Origin: Colletotrichum lupini
Lineage: Eukaryota > Ascomycota > Sordariomycetes > Glomerellales > Glomerellaceae
DNA length: 64,000 nt
Direction: 5' to 3'
Assembly (NCBI RefSeq): GCF_023278565.1
Contig: NC_064678.1
Span: 1,054,001-1,118,000 of the forward strand
A program made the translations under genes and the position numbers. Numbering within the stretch: position 1 is the stretch's first letter; every line of letters begins with the position of its first letter. The notes beneath the pieces were generated by a model. It was not told the origin of the DNA, did not search any database, and was given only the letters and a program-made list of their open reading frames with translations. Below are positions 21,054 through 32,679 of the stretch, piece by piece.

Positions 21054-23189
21054 TCAAGCAGATGAAAATGAGCCTTGCGCAAACGATGTCATCCTGTGCT
21101 CGTTAAGTTCCAGCCCATCAGACAAAAAGCTTCCCGACAAGGAAATCTCCATGGCACCTGGAAACCACACGCGGAAATACTCGCTCCCGACTGGACTCGT
21201 CGCCATCACCTTGAATACAAGCCCGCTGTTGCGCGCATGTATGTCCTTCACTAGCATTCCTAGCCATTGCATGACCAGATACATTCCCCGGATGTGCAAC
21301 TCACTCTGCAGAAAGTTCACACCATCAATCATACAAAAAATAACTCCGGATCCCAATTGGTTTACGATATTCTCGAATACGCCCCATAGGATTTCCAGAT
21401 CATGACTTCGAATGGTTTGCAAGTCTGCCTCTGCTAGAAACCCCAACTCAATTTGATCCGATGAAGAAAGAACAATTTGTGAGATCAATGACCTTAACAA
21501 ACCAGTGGGACCAGAAAGAGCACCGTCTGGGTCGCAGTGTAGACGGCAGAAGAATGCCAGAGGGCGAGCACAATTGATGCGGGAAAGTGTCCGAGCCAGT
21601 ATGGAACACATGTAGCTCAAGGGCGAGACAACATCGGTATGTAATGCGTCAAAATCCATGCCACAAACGGTCAAGACTTGAGAGTTCATAGATTTGAACC
21701 AATCTTGAAATCTGAAGTCCTGCGTGATGGAGGTAATACGGCCTTGCTTTTGTGCGTTCAGCGATTTGCCCATGAAGGACACGAACTCCGAGTCTCGCTG
21801 TATAGCAAAGGCAGCATGTGCCTCGGCAGTCGCCAATAACCCGAATCCAAGCGCCGAAAGTAATTGTGATATCGTGACTTTGGGGATCGATAGGTGGTAG
21901 TGGTGTGTGATCTGGTGAACCTGCTGTTGACGTTGGAAATTGAGTTCTGCCCGCAAGGATTCGATCTCTTTCATCCACCCTGTTGACGTACGTCAGTTCC
22001 TAGCAATCCGACGCTGTGAAATGCGGGCCATACACTTAGACTCCTGCGCCCTGTCATGAAGGAAATTCTCGATTGATTTCAATGCCTCAAAGGACTTTTG
22101 CGCCTCTGCTTCTTGTCGTTTAGCTTCTTCGGCCCTCCTCTTCGACTCATCTCCCTGCAATTGATGAAATTTGTCAAAGGAATTGCCAAGTGTAGTTATG
22201 TCCTCGGCAACACCGTCAAACTTAAGATGAAAGGATTCTCTGACTGCATCGTCAAATTGTGTCGAAGCTTCCTCAATGCTGGTGGTAATCTTTTCTCGGA
22301 GTTCAGAACCGTAGTCGTCACCGGCGAAGATCGACTTGAGCCATGCCCTGAACCCGCCAAAGTCTAAGACAGTCCGTCAGAAGATGATCAGGATAGTAGT
22401 ACAATAGAATATTATGGTCACTTCGTCAACGTACCCTTCATGAGATCTTCAAGCCATCTGATCATCTCTTCGATCGCCACTAGGACTGCAACATACAGTG
22501 TCTCAACTGCACTTTGAAGAAGGGGGGACTTTGCGTAAAGCCGAACGTAGATCTTCGTCGCATCAATTTCTTGCGACAAGGTATCCAAGGCATTCAAAAC
22601 AATGTCGACAAGCTCGTGATGACGCTTCGCAGCCTTTGTTACATTAGAGGGCTGCGCGGAGATTCATAAGGCATATGACTTGCACTGCATATCAACTTGA
22701 GACCACCGCATAGTGTCCCTGAATAGTCTCCGCTTGGCAACAACTCTATCAAAAACTCAATGCGACGTGCAGAGGTCGTAAACAGTCGATTTCTGTAGCC
22801 GAATATGTTTCTCTGCTTCTTGTACTTATCGCAACCAGCCTTAGCTTCCACGAGGACATCCTCCCAAGAGGCTGTGTTTCGAAGTATACTTTTTGCAGCC
22901 GAGTCAGAGGATCTCAGGAGGTATCCTTCTATATATTGATCAAACTTTGCTTTCCTACCTTCAAGCCTACCCCAGATATACGTCAATTACGATAAGGTAA
23001 TTCAGATTATAGCATTACTGAACCGTTGGTACTTAGAAACTGATTGACTTACTTTTTTGAAGCTGGAGTAACTTCTCGATCCTTCACAACATCCTCCCAC
23101 GCCCATGCAGCGTCTACCGAAGATGCATGATGTCTGATCCATAGTCCATACTCCTTAGCGTCCGTCGATGCCATATTAGTGGCGGCCAT
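21054..23189 (-). CDS. DUF7708-type STAND-like protein without repeats
   Basis: Exons 23053-23189, 22684-22966, 22435-22633, 22034-22363 and 21054-21979 give 624 aa. The N-terminal third (ASWEDVLVEAK ... LLPSGDYSGTLCGGLKLI ... AAKRHHELVDIVLNAL) matches the all-helical region that precedes NACHT or related NTPase modules in fungal STAND proteins (DUF7708 type). A charged coiled-coil stretch follows (ESKRRAEEAKRQEAEAQKSF, about residues 285-305). The C-terminal third has CMIDGVNFLQ, like a Walker-B strand, and VFKVMATSP, like a sensor strand, but I see no clear P-loop and no ankyrin, WD40 or TPR repeats. Intron 22634-22683 is GC-AG with a perfect GCAAGT donor. Related proteins act in incompatibility and innate recognition; the role here is inferred. 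It may be a truncated or sensor-less member. Confidence 0.65.
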
Positions 23190-23811
23190 ATGATGTACTC
23201 TGCTCCAGCGAGCTGGTTAACAAGCGGCGATATTCAAAAATCAATGAAGTCGATAGAATGTCACTGATCAATTCAGGAAGCGCCTGGCGCGTTGAGGTAA
23301 TGTTATCTTTATTAACCTCTGGGCCTGCCAGCGTTCGTATAGGTTGTAGCCTGATTCTTCGTTTGTCGGGATGTCCTCATCCACGCATTAGGACCTAGGT
23401 GCTTACGCGTTTTCATCAAAGACTGGGCCGTACTGGTAGCAAGGCGGTCGGGTAAGTGCCTGGTTGGCTACATGATGGGGATTGCATTCGAGGAGGGTGC
23501 CAGTGGCGTCTCGGTACCACTTCTGATAGGGTTGTCCTATCAGGGTCATTATGCAGGCTTGCTTATCTACATGAAGAATGAGCTGACGCGAACGTATGCA
23601 CCCAAGGCCAAGTTGGTTCTTCTGTGTAACCTCAAGCAGGCTGAGCTATGTCTATTTGTGGTTCTCACAATACGTACTTCTGTAGCTGCACCTACATTTG
23701 AGCTGGTTGAAAATCGAGGATACTTTGCCATCCCCACTTGTTTGTCGTTCATCCAGAGAACCAAGTGTCTCACAAGTTGAGCAAGAGATCCGACACAAAG
23801 GCTGCGCAACA
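23190..23811. other. Divergent promoter region between two STAND/AAA genes
   Basis: 622 bases between the starts of two divergently transcribed genes. A 102-codon plus frame (23472-23780) and minus frames overlap without family resemblance. Treated as a shared promoter region. Confidence 0.5.
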
Positions 23812-26800
23812 ATGTCTGCTGTCGGAGAAGACCACGATGGGACTGGTGACACCATGGAGGTTTGTGCTTGCGAAATGTACAAATATTCACGCACTGACTG
23901 TTTCTTATGATTATTAGGGCATACGAGAAACAAGGCATATCGAGAGAGAGTCAAGAAGAAGCTCGATCCAAACAAACCAACAGTCGACAGTCGAAAATGT
24001 GACAGGCATCAATGTTAATGGCCCCGAACAAGTGGATGCGGAGCTGTTGAGGCCTCGAGTCAAGGAACGCATTGAATCGAGCTTAGGTTCTCTGAAGGCA
24101 ATGGAAAACCGCCTTCGAAATCTCTCTCGAAAAGTTGAATCAATCGAATCAGGAGATGAGATGGCCTCGATCGAAATGACAATGCAGCAGCATCAAGAAG
24201 ACTACAGTCGTCTCCAGGTGTCACTTGAAACCCTTCGCCCCAACATTCAGGACGAGAATGCCGACGGCAGAAGATTACAATCACCAGCAACGCGGGGCCG
24301 TTCAAGGAGAAGATCAGGGCATCCAGGCTCAGGTTCAATCCGGAGCAGCTCTTCTCAGAGTAGCCGGGGCTCAGTTTCTACGACAGACTCCTATTACCGG
24401 AGTGGAATTTGTACCCCAAAGCTCAATTATGGTCCCTGGCTGGAGATTGCAAGCGACTCCCGAGGACATGAGTATTTTGCAATCGACATTCCCTCTAATG
24501 AGCCAACAAGGGTTGAACTCCAAGCCACCAAAGATTTTCAGCGTCAACAGCATGATCTGCATCGACAAGCTATTTCTATCGTACCTGATCAGGCTCAGCT
24601 CCCTGAGAGGATTCGAGTGAACTCTAATCGTCTGATGAGATTCATTCTATCTGCAGCTGAAGAAGGCATCTCGCGGCCTATCAACTCAAAGCAATCGCTA
24701 CATATTCTGCGGCCTTTCAAAGTCCTGCTTACACTCGGGGGCAGGCTTCAAAACCTTATCAATATTCTTGAGAGTGCACGCAAACTACAGCAAGACGCAT
24801 CTGAAGAAGAATATCTTGCACAGCTCAATGATGATAGCCTCGAGACAGTCTTGGACGAACTTGTGGCAGCGGATCCGAGTCATGATCCTCCTACAGACAT
24901 CCGGGAGTTGACAGCCTATATTCTAGATCTCCGATGTTTGCAAGAATTTATGCAAAAGACACTACAACCCCAGGTCGAACGCATTACCAACATGACTGAG
25001 CCTATCAGGTTCTCTGAACTTTGGTACATCTTCCCCGAAGGCTCTTTGATTATCTCAAGAGATCACAGAGTTCTACAGAAGGTCTGGAAGGTCATGGGAC
25101 GCGGTGGCGGCCGCTGGTCGCGTTCGCGTCCCGGCTTTGAGATTCCCCTGACCAACGACTTTAATCATTTCTTCATCGAATGCTTCTGCCTTGATTTCAA
25201 CGGAGACCGGTTTGTTCCAGTTTGGCAGTCTTTCACGATTTCTGACTTCGAGGGTGTCCAGGATATCATGAACTTGCTAGTTGTCCCAATCAAAGTGGCC
25301 GAGAGAGATCAGTCGCTTTTTGACCGGGGGGCAGTCCAGGCACGTGGCAAAAAGTTCATGGAACTTGCCTCTACTGGAGCCCGGCATCGTCACTTCTCCG
25401 GAAGAAGTCTCCATCTCACGCTCAGAGGCCAAAAAGCTCGCTGCAATGGGAAGAGAAGCACCTAAAAGTGCGTTTGAACATGCAGAAAGGATCGACAGTG
25501 AAGTCATCGTCGACATGGCAAAAGCCCTCGAGGAAGTTCCGACATGGCTTACTGTCCCAGAACATCGAATGAAGGCGCCAAATACAGCTGGCGAGCTGGC
25601 GCCGGTTTTCAATAAACGGGGATCGGCTGCTCTCAGGGATACTGATACAGGCAGTCAGACATTCATCTTCTCGGAACGACGCAAATGGAGACAGTGGGAA
25701 ACTGTTATATATACACCATCTGGTGATGATCAATTGCTCTTACCCAATAGAGTATTCGCTTTCATCTTACGAAACAGAAAGTGGGGTGAGTGTAAACATG
25801 CTCCCAGAGATCATAGGTACGCAATGCTAAACCTGAACATCAAGCATGTCTCCCAATTGTCCATGATATCCGTGGAAACGACCTCCTTCTACCGATTTCA
25901 AACCCTCCGGAACCATGGGACGATCTTGAGCTACCTACCGGTCACAAAGAGCTCGTACAATCTCTAATCAGTTCACACTTTTCCCAAGACACTTCACGCA
26001 GAATGCACTTGGACCTTGTGAAGGACAAAGGCTAGCTAAACCATGTTTGAGGGGCGAATCTTTCGCTAACATATTTCTTTTCTGTATCTAGGCCGGGGGG
26101 TTATCATATTGCTACATGGCGTGCCTGGTGTGGGAAAGACTTCGACAGCCGGTGAGTTGACAGCATGATAAATTGACTGGACATTTGACCGGTACTGAGG
26201 TTGATATTTACATCTGGTTTACAGAATGCGTTGCTCAGGCCTACAACCGGCCTCTGCTACCTATTACATGCGGTAATCGCAAACTGTCCCTGAGTATTGA
26301 GGCCTTGAAAACTCACAAAACGTAACAGGTGATCTGGGCCTCGAGCCATATGAAGTTGAGTCAAAACTACAAGAGATATTTCGTCTGGCTCACGCTTGGG
26401 ATTGCGTACTACTTCTCGATGAAGCAGATATATTCCTTGCCCAGAGAACTACCACCGACATGCAACGGAATGCTCTGGTATCCGGTAAGATTTTTGAGCC
26501 ATTCAAAACATGAACGCAAGACGCGCAATTTCCAGGGAGTTTTACTCGGCTGACTAGGTCGAAGTATTTCTTCGCGTTCTAGAGTACTATGAGGGTATTC
26601 TGTTTTTGACCACCAATCGGGTTGGGACATTTGACGAAGCCTTTAAATCTCGTATCCACATGTCGCTCTATTATCCGCCACTCTCAGAGCATCAAACGGC
26701 AAGAATTTGGATTAGCCACATCAGGAAGGTGAAGGCGAACGGTGTACAGATTGATGAACAAGAAGTCCGGAAATTTGCGAAGCAAATATGGATCATCCAA

Positions 26801-27562
26801 GGACTTCCAGAGCGAGGGCCTGTTTGGAACGGGCGTCAGATTCGCAACGCTTTCCAGAGTGCTATTGCACTTGCAGGCTACCACACCCAGACGGGGCAGC
26901 AAATTCATCTGACAGTGGAGAACTTCCGTCGCGTCGGAGAGGTTTCGGATCAGTTCAGTCGGTATATCTACAAGACGAAGCTTAGTCAGACGGATGCAGA
27001 CCTCAACCGCTCTTTTGGAATTCGTCGTGACGAGTTTGGGCGTGACCCGGGCACACGGCCAGCGGCTCCCTGGGTAGACAGTCAAGTTGTTGATCCGTTC
27101 TTACCAGCCAACTCTGCTCCCCAGCCGCAGAGACCGAATGTGCAGTTTGGAGGATCGACGCAAGCGGCAGGAATTCAGGCCGTCGCGCAAGACCCTTTTC
27201 ATCAATCGGCGTACTCGGCCTCTCCTTGGCAAACAACAACGCAGCCCCATCAGCAACAGCATCAGCAACAGTCGCATCAAGGATTCCTACAACAACAGCC
27301 TTCGTCTGCGCAGATACAGGTCCCAAGCCAGCAGATGTTCCCTCCGCAGCAAGGGGTTCAGCCTCAAATACATCAACAGTCACAGCCGACGTATCCTCAA
27401 ACTGGCCTTGTGGCGGGTTCCGTCCCCAACAACTATGAACAGCAAACGCCTCGGCCATTGCCTCAACTGGCGGAGTATGGCACCACCCATCAACCAGCCT
27501 CTCATACACAGATGCCCGGCAACCCCAATTTTCAGGGCCCCACAGGTTCATCGCCATGGTAA
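23812..27562 (+). pseudogene. AAA ATPase (DUF7025-type N-terminus, Gln-rich tail) with 1-base frameshift
   Basis: Exons 23812-23859, 23918-25785, 25845-26030, 26092-26151, 26225-26272, 26329-26484 and 26565-27562. Layout: a Ser/Arg-rich coiled N-terminus, a middle part of the type found ahead of the ATPase core in fungal AAA proteins, then an AAA core with Walker A GVPGVGKTST, Walker B CVLLLDEADIFL, sensor TTNRVGTFDEAF and arginine FKSRIH. The last 150 residues are rich in Gln/Pro. Total coding length is one base over a multiple of three. Between about 25395 (frame reading GARHRHFSGRSLHLT) and 25430 (next frame, SEAKKLAAMGREAPK) the frame must move by +1, with no room for an intron. Intron 26031-26091 has a GC donor (GCTAGC). 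The gene is recently broken, or the break is a sequence error; the rest looks intact. Confidence 0.7.
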
Positions 27563-27971
27563 ATGTCTTAATCGCGCCTGATAGACTGGAAGGAGGTGGG
27601 CTGAACGTTGGACTCCGTTTGAGGGGGGACGTGTCCAGAAATGCATAGTCCGAGGATCCCGAGTGATTTCATTCATTCGCGGATATTTCAATGCCTCAAG
27701 AGCACAAGTTTCTTTAGCATTCACAAGTATCTTTCACCTATACTATACGTATTGAATCATTACATCTTGGCGTCATCCTAGCGCGTGTACCGAGTATTTT
27801 GCGGGTGACTTTGCACCATACATACCTCACATACAAGATGATGAAAACACATTCCCGCATCAAATCAAACACATAGGGGCAATCGAAACATACAATCAAT
27901 CTCAGCACGCGATCATTATCGTTTTGACTAAGGCTAAATAAGATAAGTAATATATACCCAAGATCAGCAAG
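27563..27971. other. Spacer before element copy B
   Basis: 3' flank of the AAA gene. The only frame of note (27738-27998, minus) runs into the transposon end and is not supported. Confidence 0.5.
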
Positions 27972-27973
27972 TA

Positions 27974-30377
27974 AGTCAAAGCACCCACTTTTGGGCACCC
28001 CCCCCTTTTGGGCACCCTAACAAAACATAGTATCTAAATATTAATACTAACTACAATCAATTAATTAACTACCTTCTACTACTATAATAATATAATTAAA
28101 ATTCTCCTTAGGTAATTCGACCCCTACGAGTCGATTAGGACTAATTAGATAGTTACTAAAGTCCTCCTAAGCTTTTTATACGTTCTAAATATTTACGAAC
28201 TTAGTATTTAGGTCTAAATATATAGTCTTCTTTTTTTTAGGCCTTATGCGCTTAATCCTGGCCTTAAGAACTCGAACTTAGTACTAAGATATAGCTAATT
28301 AGTAGGCCTACTCTCTAAAAGCTTTTTTTACTTTTTAAAATAGTAGTTATTAAGTATTTGTTACGAAGGTAACTTTGTTTACCTTATTATTCGCCTTATT
28401 ATCAATATTACGTAAGCAAACTATATACCATATTAATCTACGATTTCTGTAGATTATTATAGGTATTGATTATGTAAGCAATACTGCTTATATAAGCTTA
28501 CGTGAGCAATGGAAAGTACTGGAAGGTAACTGAATAATCTGGAATTTACTCGAGGCGGAATTACGTACTACGATTACGCATTCACTTACGTATACGCTTA
28601 TTAATTATATCATAATTAATAAGCAATGGAATATTCTAGTAGGAGGTTTTTATGCCTATATATAGGCGTGTATTTGCCTACCTAGACCTTTCGTTAAGCA
28701 AGCAACTTCTCATATAGTAATTCAACTATATTACTCTCTTTACTACAAAAACCTCTTTTATATACGCTTATATCCCCTATACTCATATATTCTTGCTTCT
28801 ATATGAATATTCATTTTTATATTCTTTATAAGAATATCCCGCATTACCTCGTTAAAGCTATACGTGCTAGAGTATTATTATTTAGACTAAGCTTTATAAA
28901 TAGCTTTAAGTAATCGTAGAGCTCGCTAGCCTTGTTAAAAGTTAACTAGTTAATAATAGAGGTTATTAATACTTAGTTAAGTAGTTTATTAGTATTACTA
29001 GTCGTTTACTTAGCTTCTATGCCCTTTTTAGATAGTATAACTTATATAAGTAGGATTATTAAGTTAAGAAGTGGCTTAGTTATATCAAGTAGCTATAGTT
29101 TAGTTACTTTTTACTTACTTCGTATATTTAACGACGTTAGACTAGCTAAACGAGTAAGCTAGTAGTAGCTTAAGAAGTACTGCTTTTTAATAATAATAGA
29201 ATTATTTACTATATCCTCCTTACTAAGCTCCTTTTTATATATAGACTTAATAGGCCTAAAAATAGCTATATTTAATAGCTAGAGGATATAAGAAGCGTAT
29301 AATAATAAGAATAATAAGTAGACGTTATTTTTATAATACTCTTATATAAATTCTATCGTTATATAACTCCTATACCTATTTAGTACTAATAATCGAGGCT
29401 AGTTTAGCTTATTAAGCCCCTTAATAAGGGGGGTCTTAGTTTATAATAAGAATACTTCCTTTAGTTAGTAAAGGGTAGTCTCGTCGGTTATCTAGCTATT
29501 ATCTATTATTATAAACTTCTAATTATTATAAATAGTAAGTTAAAGAGGGAACTATTACTATTAAACTAACTTTCCTTTATAAATAACTAGTAGTTTAATA
29601 GCTCTGCTATTAATAAAAATATACTTAACAATCGTTACCTAGGTACGCGAACTAGGCTTTTTTTTCGCACTACTATGGCCTCTACTATACCTAAGACTAG
29701 CCTATTAGCTCCCTTGCCCTCTATTATACTAGTCTTATTTATATTATACTTATTAGCCTATTTAATACCGCTAATTTCTAATATATTAAATAATCTAAAC
29801 TATTATTTAATTATATTAGTAATAGCTTTCTTAACGTAGCGCGAATTAATTAAACGACTTTTTTAAACCCTTATTAATAAATTCTTTTTAATAAAAGCGT
29901 TAATCTATTTCTTATTAAGTGGTTTATTATCCCCCTAGGACCTTAGAACTTGCTTAGTAAATTCCCTAACCTATTTATAGGTTAGTATAATACCTAGGTA
30001 ATACTATATATAAATCTACTAAGCTAGCTAGTTTTCTTACTATAGAAGAAGCCTCTAAAGCTCTATAAATACCCTCGCCCTCGTCTAGTAGCCTCTTTTT
30101 TAACCCTAAAGTATTATCCTAGGAACCCCGAACTTAATCGAGGCCCTTTTAATAGAGAGACCGTTTCTAATAGTATTAAGTACTTATTAGAGCTTATTTT
30201 CGGTATATAATACTATTACTTATTAATTAGTAACTGTGCTAAAAAGGAATGCATTTAGACGATTTTTGTAATTGTTATGTTGAATTGAAATAATAGGTAG
30301 GGTTTTAATGTGGTGGCTGGGAGGGATTTTTGGGGGTGCCCAAAAGGGGGGGGTGCCCAAAAGTGGGTGCTTTGACT
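27974..30377 (-). mobile_element. Fot/pogo-type element, copy B, divergent TIR, with nested insertion
   Basis: 2404 bp flanked by TA (27972-27973 and 30378-30379). The interior aligns with copies A and C through the same landmarks. Without the nested 513-bp insertion and its 5-bp duplication the length is 1886 bp, almost identical to A. Its ends differ: AGTCAAAGCACCCACTTTTG replaces AGTCGACCCACCCCCTTTTG, and both ends carry the same change, so it is a separate subfamily. It is heavily RIP-mutated, with the transposase frame on the minus strand destroyed. Confidence 0.85.
28359..28871 (+). mobile_element. Probable solo LTR nested in copy B
   Basis: About 513 bases absent from copies A, C and D at the same point. 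They are flanked by GTATT on both sides (28354-28358 and 28872-28876); a 6-base AGTATT duplication is also possible. The segment starts TGTTACGAAGG and contains a TATATATAGGCGTG promoter-like box near 28660 followed by a transcribed-leader-like stretch, as expected for U3-R-U5. The end (CTAGA or CTAG) is not the canonical CA, so LTR identity is probable, not certain. It is RIP-mutated less strongly than the host element. Confidence 0.6.
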
Positions 30378-30379
30378 TA

Positions 30380-31076
30380 GTCCATGGGCGGCAGCGCGAG
30401 ATTTGCGTACGAAGGTTTTTCCCAGCTGGGAACGCGGTCATCTGCTCAATATTGTTAATGTAGCCAGGCCTTCCACAATATCATTTATCTTATAAAATTC
30501 TACAAGAAAGCATACTTGATCAATGGCCTGAAAAGGGCGACTGTGCGAACACTCTTGAAATACGTTCGCGTATGACTGCGCGGCCTGTCGACATAGTATT
30601 TTACTAAAGAAATGAACCCTTTGAGAATGTCAAATTCCTCTGGATGATTTGTCACCTAATCTTGCCTTTCACCTCATGCCAAAGCGTTACGGGATATCCC
30701 ATCTTGGTCCTTGACCTTACCCTGCATGAGTAGCGAGATGGAAGCTGAGGTAAGATACGCGTAAAAAAGGAGAACAGGAAGCAGACCTAAATCAGTAGCT
30801 CGCGAAGCGCACTTCCAATCCATTATAAACTGTCTCATGAATCATCACAATGCAAAGATGATCTGCAGCGTGTGATCAGAGGTGGCTTTTCTCTGCGCCT
30901 TGTCAACCTAGAAGAGGCGAGCCGACATGCAGGGGGATAGGGCTCGGGCAAAGTATGCGCTTCAGCCGTATAGATGTGCGAATTATAGCACTAGGTATTC
31001 TCGTATTACGTTTGGTGGCTACTACTTGGAATCCATAACCTCAGATGGTTTTCCTTTGCTTCCTATCACTGTCTCT
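30380..31076. other. Spacer after copy B
   Basis: About 700 bases of ordinary composition with no supported frame. The plus frame at 30927-31352 runs antisense into the 7TM gene and is a shadow. Confidence 0.5.
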
Positions 31077-32679
31077 TTAGTATCTCCCCATCCTAGGCCC
31101 CTGCGGGTCAGGTGTTGCTCTCGAGATGGTATATTCCGTTGTGACGACAATCTTGTTGGGGTCAACATCAGGTTGATGGCGCCTAGCTCTCATGGATTGC
31201 CGATTGCTGTTGACGGGCTCTGCTGCAACTCCCGCAATGTTCGATCCTTGAGGCAAGTAAGGGCTCTGAGGCTTATCGGTAGAGCCAATCGAGGCTTCCT
31301 CGCCACCAGCAGTGTTCTTCTCCACACTGCTAGAGACTATGTGCTCGTCTGAGCCCCATGTAGTCTCATTAGGGATGGAGAGAGGGTGGCTTCGGGGTCC
31401 CTGCTTGCCTGGGTAGCTGCCCAAGCGGTACCCCTGGCTATCGCCCATAGCGCCGCTCTTGTTGGTACTAGCATTACGGCTCTTGTCGATAACGCTTTTG
31501 AAGAGGGGATAGACCATGGGCATGTTGGTAAGGACCACGGAAACGAAAGATTCTCGGACAGACCAGTAGCCTGATTGAGCGGGATCGGTGTCGCCAACCT
31601 GGGAAAGCAATTTGGTTAGTGACTCTCGGAACCAGCGTGGATCGGGTTCATTTACTGTAAGGATCGAGACGCAACGAAGGATACCGAACGTCATCTCAAG
31701 GAAGCCACCACTGAACATGATCATGAGAGTGACCTTCTTCCTCCAGGGAAGATGGGACTTCCACACCATCTGTGAAATGTCGAGTCAGCTCACACTTCGC
31801 TAATCTAATCAACTACGTCTCAGTTGAGAACATACCGGAAGAGGAATAGCCATGAGGTAGAAGTCTGTTACCGTGTTCTGCTGCAGTATTAGCGACCTCA
31901 TGTAGAGAAAATATGGCGTGATGGCACCTTAAGTGTAGTGAACTTACCATGGCCATGACAAAGGTAGTTTGCAATATAGAAACGGCAGGCATACACGAGT
32001 CTTTCTTTGGTTAGTTCAGTTAATCTACGATATGATGCTTGACACTTACTCCCAGGTGAAGGGTTGATCTGCCATTGATTCTGAAACGGAATGCATTTCA
32101 TGAATGCGACCAACAGACATGCAACGTAGGTTATGGGCATGATAATCATAGCCCAGAAGATGACTCGCTTCATCTTGTGAACCCCATCACTGGCAGATGT
32201 CAGCACCAAAGTGAACGATCTAGAAAAGGGTTTGCAGGTTCGCTCACGTAAGACGAGAGTAGTAAACTACCCAACAAGCCTTCAGTAACCATAGCAGAGT
32301 TGTGTATAGTAGAAGGCCAATGACATGTGTCTTGGAGCCGTTGACACGCAAGAGCCACTCTGGCGATGTTGGATCTAGAGCAGCTCGTTGGTCGTCGGTC
32401 ATGCCATTGTTGGCAAACCCTTTCCAGTACGCAACGACAAAATATGCCGCCACTGATTCCGCAGTATATACCAGCTAGTAGATGCCTTAGTCAAATGTTA
32501 GTCAACTTGGAGACGATTATGCTTACGATTGCCAGAAGCATCAGAGCATCATCCCAAGCAAACTTCCGCCACCCCAATGTAGAGGCTCGGCTGTAATATC
32601 GTAATCCGACCACGAGATAGGCAGCACCCTGCAAGCCCCAGACCTCCTGAATGAACGCATTTGCTTCGGCGGCGGACAT
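31077..32679 (-). CDS. Fungal rhodopsin-like 7TM integral membrane protein
   Basis: Exons 32527-32679, 32248-32474, 32050-32189, 31948-32000, 31836-31877 and 31077-31769, 435 aa. Seven hydrophobic helices can be placed across residues 10-280. Family landmarks of the fungal rhodopsin/PTH11-like group are present: SRLTDGVHKMKR after the third helix, CMPAVSILQTTFVMAM, NTVTDFYLMAIPLPMVW, GGFLEMTFGILRC and a late VVLTNMPMVYPLF. The C-terminal 150 residues form a polar, Ser/Gly/Pro-rich cytoplasmic tail. Members are plasma-membrane proteins often linked to surface sensing; whether this one signals through G proteins cannot be told. A cysteine-rich CFEM domain, found in some PTH11 receptors, is absent. 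The start is the first ATG of the frame; the longer frame upstream has no ATG. Confidence 0.88.
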
